This document shows, in pieces, positions 1-5,477 of a stretch of DNA of 8,894 bases. This stretch comes from Flavobacteriaceae bacterium (GTDB lineage Bacteria; Bacteroidota; Bacteroidia; Flavobacteriales; Flavobacteriaceae). The notes under the pieces were generated by a model. The model did no database searches. It had not been told where the DNA came from and was given only the letters and a program-made list of their open reading frames with translations. Location: NCBI GenBank assembly GCA_030633225.1, contig DAOVTF010000059.1, positions 1 to 8,894 of the forward strand. Reading direction: 5' to 3'. The number at the start of each line of letters is the position of its first letter. The stretch's first letter is position 1. Position numbers and translations under genes: made by a program.

Positions 1-33
1 TGTATTTGCAAAGTTTTAAACGTTTCAAATATT

Positions 34-43
34 ATTCCCCTCA
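34..43. repeat. Decamer ATTCCCCTCA, copy 1 of 2
   Basis: ATTCCCCTCA stands out as a GC-rich island in very AT-rich DNA and recurs exactly at 257-266, 223 bp away on the same strand. Loosely similar AT-rich text ending in GATTTT follows both copies. It may be a binding site or the remnant of a local duplication; nothing in the sequence decides between these. Confidence 0.5.
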
Positions 44-168
44 GATAAATATTGATTTTTTTAAAACTTTAAAAACTAAAATTGTATTTAGTATTTTCAG
101 TATTCATAACATAATCAAAAGAACATACTGAAATTGTTATCAATTAATAACACTGTAAACATAAGAAC

Positions 169-191
169 AGAATCTAAAGAGAATCTAAAGA
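169..191. repeat. Tandem 11-bp direct repeat, perfect (site A)
   Basis: The 11-mer AGAATCTAAAG occurs at 169-179 and again at 180-190, and the match continues one base to 191, so the period is exactly 11 bp. The core TCTAAAGA falls at 173-180 and 184-191. Response regulators of the OmpR/PhoB family bind as head-to-tail dimers to direct repeats spaced about 11 bp (one helical turn), and an OmpR-type regulator is encoded nearby at 1689-2363. That this regulator binds here is inference. A chance tandem duplication is the alternative. Confidence 0.8.
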
Positions 192-199
192 CAAATTTA
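192..199 (-). promoter_or_regulatory. Candidate leftward -7 promoter element TAAATTTG
   Basis: The minus-strand octamer TAAATTTG fits TAnnTTTG fully, but no -33 TTTG is found at 17-23 bp. It overlaps the end of repeat site A (169-191 plus flank), so a protein bound there would cover the start region of a leftward transcript. Chance occurrence is a real alternative in such AT-rich sequence. Confidence 0.25.
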
Positions 200-256
200 A
201 CTTTTTGTTAATATTGCTAAATCATTCAAATTGTTTACACTTTTCTTTAAAACACC

Positions 257-266
257 ATTCCCCTCA
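257..266. repeat. Decamer ATTCCCCTCA, copy 2 of 2
   Basis: Exact second copy of the decamer at 34-43, in the same orientation. It lies between the two 11-bp-phased repeat sites, and is followed at 277-285 by the single TAAAGATTT half-site. Confidence 0.5.
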
Positions 267-362
267 AAATGTATAGTAAAGATTTTAAATCAAACTATTT
301 CAATATTCATATTTATGAATTTAGAACTTTATAAAATTGCTAAAACAATCTTAATAACGGGG

Positions 363-370
363 CAAATATA
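363..370 (-). promoter_or_regulatory. Candidate leftward -7 promoter element TATATTTG
   Basis: Read on the minus strand, the octamer TATATTTG matches the Bacteroidota -7 consensus TAnnTTTG at every fixed position. No TTTG or TTG lies 17-23 bp upstream; that place is occupied by repeat site B (380-401). This arrangement would suit an activator-dependent promoter. AT-rich DNA yields such octamers by chance, so the call is tentative. Confidence 0.3.
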
Positions 371-379
371 TTTTCAGTT

Positions 380-401
380 TCTGAAGATTTTCTAAAGATT
401 T
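380..401. repeat. Tandem 11-bp direct repeat, one mismatch (site B)
   Basis: TCTGAAGATTT at 380-390 is followed immediately by TCTAAAGATTT at 391-401, which matches it in 10 of 11 bases with a period of exactly 11 bp. The second unit carries the same TCTAAAGA core as site A, 207 bp away. An isolated partial copy (TAAAGATTT) lies at 277-285. Site B lies 9 bp upstream, in minus-strand terms, of a perfect -7 octamer at 370-363, so it covers the place where a -33 element would be. This is a common position for an activator. Function is inferred. Confidence 0.7.
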
Positions 402-441
402 AAAGTATTAAATGTTAAAGTTTTGTAAAAGAAATTATATG

Positions 442-1689
442 CTAAAAGTATATGGTGATATTGTGCTGATTTTCAATAAATGAATGATTTATTTTCCAAT
501 TGTAATTGTCGCAAACTTTTTTAACGATTGCTAATCCAAGTCCAAATGAATTTGAAGCAGTACTCTCTTTTTTAAATCTTTCAAATATAGATTCTGAAGT
601 ACCTTGAAGCTCTTTACCAGAATTAGAAAAACTCATAAAGAGATCAGTAGTTAGTATATCAATAGTTCCATTTTTAATATTATGTTTTATTGCATTGCTA
701 ATCAAATTTGAAACTATCATATCAAAAAGTAATGGATTAGCTTCTATCTGTACATCAAGAGTTGATTTTTTTGTGACCGTTATTTTTTTGTTTTCAATAA
801 AGTCTTCATAAATATCAAGATGTTTAATAATAATATCATTAATTAGTAAAGATTCCTTTTCTTTAAATTGCTGATTATCAATTTTTGAAAGTAATAATAA
901 GGTTTTATTTAGTTTTGACAATCTTTGAACGGCTGAATAAATGGCCTTAATTTGTTGTAATTCGCCTCTGTTTAAATTTTCAGATTGCATTAAATTTTCA
1001 GACTTTGATTGCATAATTGCCAGTGGTGTTTGCATTTCATGCGATGCATTCTCTGTAAATTCTTTTAAATTACGAAAATCTGAATTTATCTTATTGGTTA
1101 GTTTTATTAATGATTTATTAAGTTCTTGAAACTCATCAATTTTAGTATTTTGCAAATGAATGGGCTTGTTTTTTTCGACACTAAAATTTTTAAGAATCTC
1201 TAAATTTTCATAAAAAGGTAACCAGGCATTCCCTAGGATAATGGTATTAACAAAATACACAGAGATAATTAACAACAGAATAACAATACCTACGGAAAGA
1301 GTAACGACTAAAACGAAGTCTTCATTTTTAACTTTAGAATCTCTGGTGGTGATTTCGTAAGTTTTACCATGTAATGTTTCAATAGAATACAATTCTCTAT
1401 ACATTTCACGTTTTTCAACACCATTTACTATATGAAAGAAAAGAGTATCCTTATAATATAAGGTATCTTTTGCAGGTGTTTTGCTAATAAAATCATCAAC
1501 TTCAAATATTGGAAGAGGGTATTTGTATTTTATTTTTTGTTCAATTAATTCTTTATGAAAATTTAATCTTTCATCTTGTTTTTTAGCAAATACACTTTTT
1601 AAAGTAAAATAAATGACAAGACTAGAAACAATAAAAATAATTATTGAAAAAATAATATAGGTCTGCCTAGTTTTATCAATTAATTTCAT
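442..1689 (-). CDS. Membrane sensor histidine kinase (two-component system)
   Basis: A 415-residue inner-membrane histidine kinase. It should autophosphorylate in response to an unknown signal and pass the phosphate to the regulator encoded just upstream. Helix 1 spans about residues 11-33 and helix 2 about 125-150. Between them is a periplasmic domain of about 90 residues with no cysteine and no family I recognise. A HAMP-like linker follows (about 152-205). The H-box ENASHEMQTPL places the phosphorylated histidine at H217. The ATPase domain has an N-box (NLISNAIKHN, N332) and a G2 box (FGLGLAIV, about 382-389). The G1 box reads FSNSGKEL, with asparagine where DxGxG has aspartate. From memory this is frequent in Bacteroidota kinases, so it does not argue for inactivity. 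The ATG overlaps the regulator's TAA by one base (TAATG), so the two are cotranscribed and probably translationally coupled. The stop is TAG at 442-444. The family call is firm; the stimulus is unknown. Confidence 0.95.
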   Translation of the reverse strand: MKLIDKTRQTYIIFSIIIFIVSSLVIYFTLKSVFAKKQDERLNFHKELIEQKIKYKYPLPIFEVDDFISKTPAKDTLYYKDTLFFHIVNGVEKREMYRELYSIETLHGKTYEITTRDSKVKNEDFVLVVTLSVGIVILLLIISVYFVNTIILGNAWLPFYENLEILKNFSVEKNKPIHLQNTKIDEFQELNKSLIKLTNKINSDFRNLKEFTENASHEMQTPLAIMQSKSENLMQSENLNRGELQQIKAIYSAVQRLSKLNKTLLLLSKIDNQQFKEKESLLINDIIIKHLDIYEDFIENKKITVTKKSTLDVQIEANPLLFDMIVSNLISNAIKHNIKNGTIDILTTDLFMSFSNSGKELQGTSESIFERFKKESTASNSFGLGLAIVKKVCDNYNWKINHSFIENQHNITIYF

Positions 1690-2363
1690 TAATCACCAAA
1701 TTTATAGCCTAATCCGTAAATGGTATTTAAATAATCATTGGCACCGGTTTTCTTAATTTTTTTTCTAAGATTTCTCATATGAGTATAAATAAAATCAAAA
1801 TTATCAACCATATCAATATTATCACCCCATAAATGCTCAGCAATTGCCTCTTTTGTTAGAACTCTATTTTTATTCGTAATAAAGTAAAGTAATAAATAAT
1901 ACTCTTTCTTAGTCAGGTCTAGCTGTTTTTGATTAGCAGTTGCAATTTTAGCTTCTGGATCAATTTCAATTTCATGAAATACGACATTCTTACTGCCAGC
2001 AAATTTTTTTCTTCTAATTAATGAATTAACTCTTGAGTTTAACTCAGCCAAGTGAAAAGGTTTTGTTATATAATCATCAGCACCAAGGTCTAGGCCTTTT
2101 AATTTATCATCTAAGGAGTTTTTTGCCGATACGATTAGTACACCAGTTTCAGGACTCGATTCTTTTATAAATTTTAAAAGGTCTAAGCCATTTCCATCTG
2201 GTAAATTAATATCTAAAATAACAATATCATATTTATAACTAATAAATTTATCTTCGCCTTCAAAATATGTTGCAGCTTTTTCACATACAAAATCACCTTT
2301 TTGTAAATAACTACAGGTTGAGTTTAGAAGCTCTAGTTCATCTTCGACAATTAATACTTTCAT
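1689..2363 (-). CDS. OmpR/PhoB-family response regulator transcription factor
   Basis: A 224-residue cytoplasmic regulator. Residues 1-118 form a receiver domain: acidic pocket E8/D9, phosphorylated D51 in ILDINLPDGNG, switch residue S79, and K101 in the KPF motif. Residues from about 125 to 224 form a winged-helix DNA-binding domain of the OmpR/PhoB type (LDLTKKEYYLLLYF, then VLTKEAIAEHLWG, then MRNLRKKIKK and IYGLGYKF near the end). Length and layout are full for the family. Phosphorylation by the downstream kinase (442-1689) is expected because the genes overlap by TAATG. The start ATG at 2363-2361 is preceded by AT-rich sequence with no Shine-Dalgarno, as is normal in this phylum. Family members bind direct repeats spaced about 11 bp, and such repeats occur at 169-191 and 380-401. 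The regulon is not shown by the sequence. Confidence 0.96.
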   Translation of the reverse strand: MKVLIVEDELELLNSTCSYLQKGDFVCEKAATYFEGEDKFISYKYDIVILDINLPDGNGLDLLKFIKESSPETGVLIVSAKNSLDDKLKGLDLGADDYITKPFHLAELNSRVNSLIRRKKFAGSKNVVFHEIEIDPEAKIATANQKQLDLTKKEYYLLLYFITNKNRVLTKEAIAEHLWGDNIDMVDNFDFIYTHMRNLRKKIKKTGANDYLNTIYGLGYKFGD

Positions 2364-2431
2364 AATTTTAATATTTTATAATTACTGGTAATGATATATT
2401 TTCTAGAGGAGAATAAACTTCATTGATAACA

Positions 2432-2439
2432 CAAAAATA
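2432..2439 (-). promoter_or_regulatory. Candidate -7 element TATTTTTG for the two-component operon
   Basis: On the minus strand TATTTTTG fits TAnnTTTG. It would start transcription roughly 60 bases before the regulator's ATG. No TTTG lies at the usual 19-bp distance (the four bases there read TCAG), so it may be weak, activator-dependent or spurious. Confidence 0.3.
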
Positions 2440-2556
2440 AGGTTTTATTACAATATGCCTGAATTTTTAAATAAATATGGAATAATTTTATCAAAACCTA
2501 TTAATTAGAATAGTCTGATTTAAATATAAAATTTCAGAATAAAATAAAATGGAAAA

Positions 2557-2585
2557 TTGAGCGTTAAATATGCATTGTAAGTATA
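2557..2585 (+). promoter_or_regulatory. Weak candidate promoter for the DUF2911 pair
   Basis: TTG at 2557-2559 is followed after 18 bp by TAAGTATA (2578-2585), which matches TAnnTTTG in four of its six fixed positions. Spacing and the distance to the ATG at 2601 are suitable, but the -7 match is poor. It is listed as the best placed candidate only. Confidence 0.2.
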
Positions 2586-2600
2586 AAAAAATGAATTGCT

Positions 2601-3161
2601 ATGAAAAATGTTTTTTTTACTACTGTTTTTGTCTTTGCTTTTATATTACAAAGCCAGTTGTATGCTCAAAAATTCGATCAATTAGATAAAGATCCCACAG
2701 ATATTTCTTATTTACGTAGTAAAAAGGCTTCTCAGCCTTTAGTAAAAGTAGTTTATGGGAGACCTCAAAAACATAATGAAAAAGTTTTTGGTCAAGAAGT
2801 CCCTTATGGAGAAATCTGGAAAACAGGTGCTAACGAAGCAACTGAGGTTAAATTCTACAAAAGCGTGAAGTTTGGTAATAAGCTAGTTAAAGCAGGAACC
2901 TATGTCATGCACACTATTCCTGGAGAGAAAGAGTGGACCATAATTTTAAATAGCAATACAGATACTTGGGGAGCATATTTTTATGATGAATCTAAAGATA
3001 TTGTAAGAATTAAAGTTCCGGCAACAAGTGCTAGGGAAATTGATATTTTTTCAATTGCTTTTATGAAAGATTTTAAAAATACATTTATGGTTTTAGCTTG
3101 GGACACAACTAGAGTAAATATTCCATTAGAATCTAAAAATGAGTTAATTGCTAAGATTTAG
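2601..3161 (+). CDS. Secreted DUF2911 family protein (first of a tandem pair)
   Basis: A 186-residue protein. Residues 1-22 form a signal peptide with a likely cut at YA-Q, so the mature protein begins with glutamine, as is common in Bacteroidota, and lies in the periplasm or outside. There is no lipobox cysteine. The rest is one DUF2911 domain, recognised by YGRPQKH, KVFG..VPYGEIW, TGANEAT (about 76-82), AGTYVMHTIPGE and WTIILN, with a closing WDTTRVNIPL. The biochemical function of DUF2911 is not established. The ATG at 2601 puts the signal peptide in frame; an ATG at 2591 is out of frame. A closely spaced paralogue follows after 23 bases, so the two probably form an operon. The gene is divergent from the response regulator and could be a target of it, but no shared operator is visible. 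Confidence 0.93.
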   Translation: MKNVFFTTVFVFAFILQSQLYAQKFDQLDKDPTDISYLRSKKASQPLVKVVYGRPQKHNEKVFGQEVPYGEIWKTGANEATEVKFYKSVKFGNKLVKAGTYVMHTIPGEKEWTIILNSNTDTWGAYFYDESKDIVRIKVPATSAREIDIFSIAFMKDFKNTFMVLAWDTTRVNIPLESKNELIAKI

Positions 3162-3184
3162 TAGCCAGTATAAATTAAATTATT

Positions 3185-3742
3185 ATGAAAAAGTATTCTT
3201 TAAAAATAACATTAATAATTATTACAGTTTCACTATTAGGTGTTCAAAGTAACGCTCAAGATTTCAAAAACTTAGATAAAAGCCCGCATGACATTGCATA
3301 CTATAGAGCCAATAAAATTTCACCGCCAATTATTAAAGCATTATATGGAAGGCCATTAAAAAATGGAAGAGAAGTTTTTGGAGATTTAATTCCTTACGAT
3401 AAAATTTGGCGAGTTGGGGCAAATGAAGCGACAGAAATAAGATTTTATAAAGATGTAATTTTTGGTGACAAAAAAGTAAAATCTGGTACTTATGTTTTAT
3501 ACGCTATTCCAGGAGAAATAGAATGGACACTTATTTTAAGTTCAAATTTAGATGTTTGGGGTACAAATGATTATAAAGAAAAATATGATGTTGCTAGAAC
3601 CAAAGCAAAAGTAGCAAGAGCTGAGCCTTTAGAAGCTTTTTCAATAGGATTTAAAGAAAAGAAAAAACATATTAATATGACCTTAGGTTGGGATACTACT
3701 AGAATTATTATTCCTATAATTGTAGAACAAGAACAGATTTAA
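3185..3742 (+). CDS. Secreted DUF2911 family protein (second of a tandem pair)
   Basis: A 185-residue protein. The signal peptide covers about residues 1-24 (cut at NA-Q), followed by a single DUF2911 domain with YGRPLKNG, REVFG..IPYDKIW, VGANEATEIRFY, SGTYVLYAIPGE and WDTTRIIIPI. By eye it shares about half its residues with the upstream protein over the first 100 mature positions and then diverges (about 120-150), where it carries a lysine/alanine-rich stretch (ARTKAKVARAE). This points to an old gene duplication rather than a recent copy. Function is unknown. It is probably cotranscribed with the upstream gene. Its TAA stop (3740-3742) overlaps the opposing stop of the amidohydrolase gene within TTAA, leaving no room for a terminator between the two genes. 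Confidence 0.93.
   Translation: MKKYSLKITLIIITVSLLGVQSNAQDFKNLDKSPHDIAYYRANKISPPIIKALYGRPLKNGREVFGDLIPYDKIWRVGANEATEIRFYKDVIFGDKKVKSGTYVLYAIPGEIEWTLILSSNLDVWGTNDYKEKYDVARTKAKVARAEPLEAFSIGFKEKKKHINMTLGWDTTRIIIPIIVEQEQI
3739..3742. other. Shared convergent stop codons in the palindrome TTAA
   Basis: The plus-strand DUF2911 gene ends with TAA at 3740-3742 and the minus-strand amidohydrolase ends with TAA read from 3741 to 3739. The four-base palindrome TTAA therefore supplies both stops and the genes overlap by four bases tail to tail. Confidence 0.97.
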
Positions 3743-5358
3743 TTTACTTTCATTCCATCTACATAAGTATCTAAAACTTTAATTTGAGGAACGTTTTCAA
3801 TGGAGGTTTTCATTATATCTGTGTCTAAAATTACAAAATCAGCAAATTTACCAACTTCAATACTACCTTTTTCTTTTTCTTCAAAATTTGAGTAAGCTGC
3901 CCAAATGGTCATACCTTTTAATGTTTCTTCTCTGCTTAAACCATTTTCCATTTCAAATCCACCATCAGGGTAACCTTTTAGATCTTTTCTAGCAACAGCT
4001 GCATAAAAAGTTAACATCGGATTTACTTTTTCTACAGGAAAGTCTGTTCCTAAAACTACTTTTCCATTGATATTTAATAATTTTTTATAAGCATAAGCCC
4101 CTTTTATTCTATTATCTCCTAATCTATCTTCTGCCCAATACATATCACTTGTTGCGTGAGTTGGTTGAATAGATGGAATGATATCGGTAAAATAGTCAAA
4201 ATCATTAAGTGAAATTACTTGTGCATGTTCCATGCGCCAACGACGGTTTGTTTGACTTTTTAGAACGTTTGCATAAGTTTTTAATGTAAAAGCATTTGCC
4301 GAATCTCCAATTGCATGAGTATTCATTTGAAAATCTGAATTAGCAATTAATTTGGCAATTTTTACAAGAGTATCTGTTGCGGTAACCATAGCGCCATAAT
4401 GATTTTCTCTATCACTATAAGATTCTTTTAAAACAGCACCTCTTGAACCTAATGCCCCATCAGCGTAGACTTTAAATGATCTAACATTTAAATGATCGGA
4501 CTTAAATATTCCATTTTTTAAATAATAGTTTAAATTCTTTTTATTTGCTGATACCATTGCATAGATTCTAATATTCAACTCTCCAATTTGATGTAAACTA
4601 TCAATCAATTCAATAGTTTCTCTATCCAAACCAGCATCATCAACAGTTGTTAAACCAAGATTAAAACAATATTTTTCAGCATCTTTTAAAGCTTGAATTG
4701 CTTCTTTTTTTGTTTCTGATGGAATAACTTTATTAACTAGATCCATTGCATTATCAATCAATACTCCGGTAATCTTACCATCTTTTTTAATAATTTCTCC
4801 ACCTGTAATTTTAGTATTTTTATCTATTCCTGCTAAATCTAAAGCAGCTTGATTTACCAACATTGCATGCCCGTCAATTCTTCTTACAGCAATAGGAGTT
4901 TTTGGAAATAATCTATCCAGTTTGTATTTTGTAGGATATTCTTTAACCTCCCAATCATTTTGATCCCAACCACGGCCAGTAATAAAATCAGCGTTTTTCT
5001 CTTTTTGAAAAGCTTTTATTCTTTCAATTACTTCTTGATAACTTTTAGTTCCAGAAAGATCTACCTTTTGCATATAAATTCCCAAACCATAAAAATGACA
5101 ATGGGCATCAATTAAACCTGGAAGTATTGTTTTATTATCGGCGTTAATTTCCTTATTAGCATTGAATTTAGCTTTAATCTCATCAGTTGTTCCAACTGCA
5201 ATAAATTTTCCATTTGATATGGCAAAAGCTTCAGCATTACTAAAACTTTCATTTACCACATAAACATTAGCATTTGTAACAATGAGATCAGCATGTTGTT
5301 TTGAAGTGCATGAAAATAGAGCAATAAATACCGTCAAGTATATGAGGGGTTTATACAT
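3739..5358 (-). CDS. Lipoprotein amidohydrolase, YtcJ-like (amidohydrolase family 3)
   Basis: A 539-residue metal-dependent hydrolase acting on a C-N bond of an unknown substrate. Residues 1-17 form a lipoprotein signal with lipobox LFSC, so C17 is the lipidated residue. The following residues (TSKQH) do not look like the acidic surface-export signal of Bacteroidota lipoproteins, so a periplasm-facing anchor is more likely. An N-terminal beta part leads into the TIM barrel. Visible catalytic features are HxH in DAHCHF (H86, H88), K296 in FKVYADGALGSRGA, H348 in NTHAIGD, H378 in RMEHAQ and D439 in LGTDFPV. The C-terminal KGSIEVGKFADFVILD returns to the beta domain. Length suits the family, which includes N-substituted formamide deformylases, but substrate cannot be read from sequence. 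The ATG at 5358-5356 places the signal peptide correctly. A -7-like TATCTTTA lies at 5396-5389 on the minus strand without a clear -33. The gene is divergent from leuS. Confidence 0.93.
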   Translation of the reverse strand: MYKPLIYLTVFIALFSCTSKQHADLIVTNANVYVVNESFSNAEAFAISNGKFIAVGTTDEIKAKFNANKEINADNKTILPGLIDAHCHFYGLGIYMQKVDLSGTKSYQEVIERIKAFQKEKNADFITGRGWDQNDWEVKEYPTKYKLDRLFPKTPIAVRRIDGHAMLVNQAALDLAGIDKNTKITGGEIIKKDGKITGVLIDNAMDLVNKVIPSETKKEAIQALKDAEKYCFNLGLTTVDDAGLDRETIELIDSLHQIGELNIRIYAMVSANKKNLNYYLKNGIFKSDHLNVRSFKVYADGALGSRGAVLKESYSDRENHYGAMVTATDTLVKIAKLIANSDFQMNTHAIGDSANAFTLKTYANVLKSQTNRRWRMEHAQVISLNDFDYFTDIIPSIQPTHATSDMYWAEDRLGDNRIKGAYAYKKLLNINGKVVLGTDFPVEKVNPMLTFYAAVARKDLKGYPDGGFEMENGLSREETLKGMTIWAAYSNFEEKEKGSIEVGKFADFVILDTDIMKTSIENVPQIKVLDTYVDGMKVN

Positions 5359-5422
5359 GGTTTTAAATTTAAAAAGAGTAATAAAAAGTAAAGATATGAA
5401 TATTTATCCTATTAAATACTAC

Positions 5423-5453
5423 TTTGTACATTCCTAGTTTAAATGTAACTTTG
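5423..5453 (+). promoter_or_regulatory. leuS promoter, Bacteroidota consensus
   Basis: The -33 element TTTG (5423-5426) is separated by exactly 19 bp from the -7 element TAACTTTG (5446-5453), a full match to the Bacteroidota consensus TTTG-N19-TAnnTTTG. Transcription should begin near 5459-5461, about 17-19 bases before the ATG at 5478. It also settles the start of leuS, since the in-frame TTG at 5424 lies inside the -33 element and would not be transcribed. Confidence 0.85.
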
Positions 5454-5477
5454 CAAACTTTAAATATAATTCTAAGG

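Larger units (their letters stand above)
1..441. other. Gene-free AT-rich spacer downstream of the sensor kinase gene
   Basis: No reading frame of convincing length or protein-like composition runs through this stretch on either strand, and stop codons are frequent in all frames I checked. It holds two tandem 11-bp direct repeats (169-191 and 380-401), a decamer ATTCCCCTCA present twice (34-43 and 257-266), and two minus-strand octamers matching the Bacteroidota -7 consensus TAnnTTTG (199-192 and 370-363), neither with a good -33 partner. The simplest reading is a regulatory spacer in front of a leftward gene whose start lies outside the window. A small RNA cannot be excluded. No convincing hairpin followed by a T-run is visible after the kinase stop. 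Confidence 0.7.
2364..2600. other. Divergent intergenic region between the regulator and the DUF2911 genes
   Basis: This 237-bp spacer must carry promoters for both the two-component operon (leftward) and the DUF2911 pair (rightward). I see only imperfect promoter candidates. A dyad CTATT-N6-AATAG lies at 2498-2513 and a weak one, AATAA-N4-TTATT, near 2437-2450; either could be an operator but both are short and AT-rich. The TCTAAAGA tandem repeat found at the other end of the operon is absent here. Confidence 0.6.

Noticed and set aside
69..107. Small minus-strand frame starting at 107
   Set aside because: It stops after 12 codons, has no homology I recognise, and is expected by chance in such DNA.
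436..453. Possible hairpin ATATGC-N5-GTATAT over the kinase stop codon as a terminator
   Set aside because: The stem is only six pairs with a G-T wobble, and no T-run follows on the minus strand.
941..1129. Open frame of 62 codons on the plus strand
   Set aside because: It is wholly antisense to the sensor kinase gene, over its H-box and linker, and its translation is cysteine/serine-rich with no recognisable domain.
2988..2998. GAATCTAAAGA inside the first DUF2911 gene, as a further regulator site
   Set aside because: It is a single copy without the 11-bp tandem partner and encodes ordinary residues of the protein (ESKD), so it is probably coincidence.
5424..5477. An 18-residue N-terminal extension of LeuS from TTG
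   Set aside because: The TTG sits in the -33 promoter element and the -7 octamer lies within the extension, so it is upstream of transcription.
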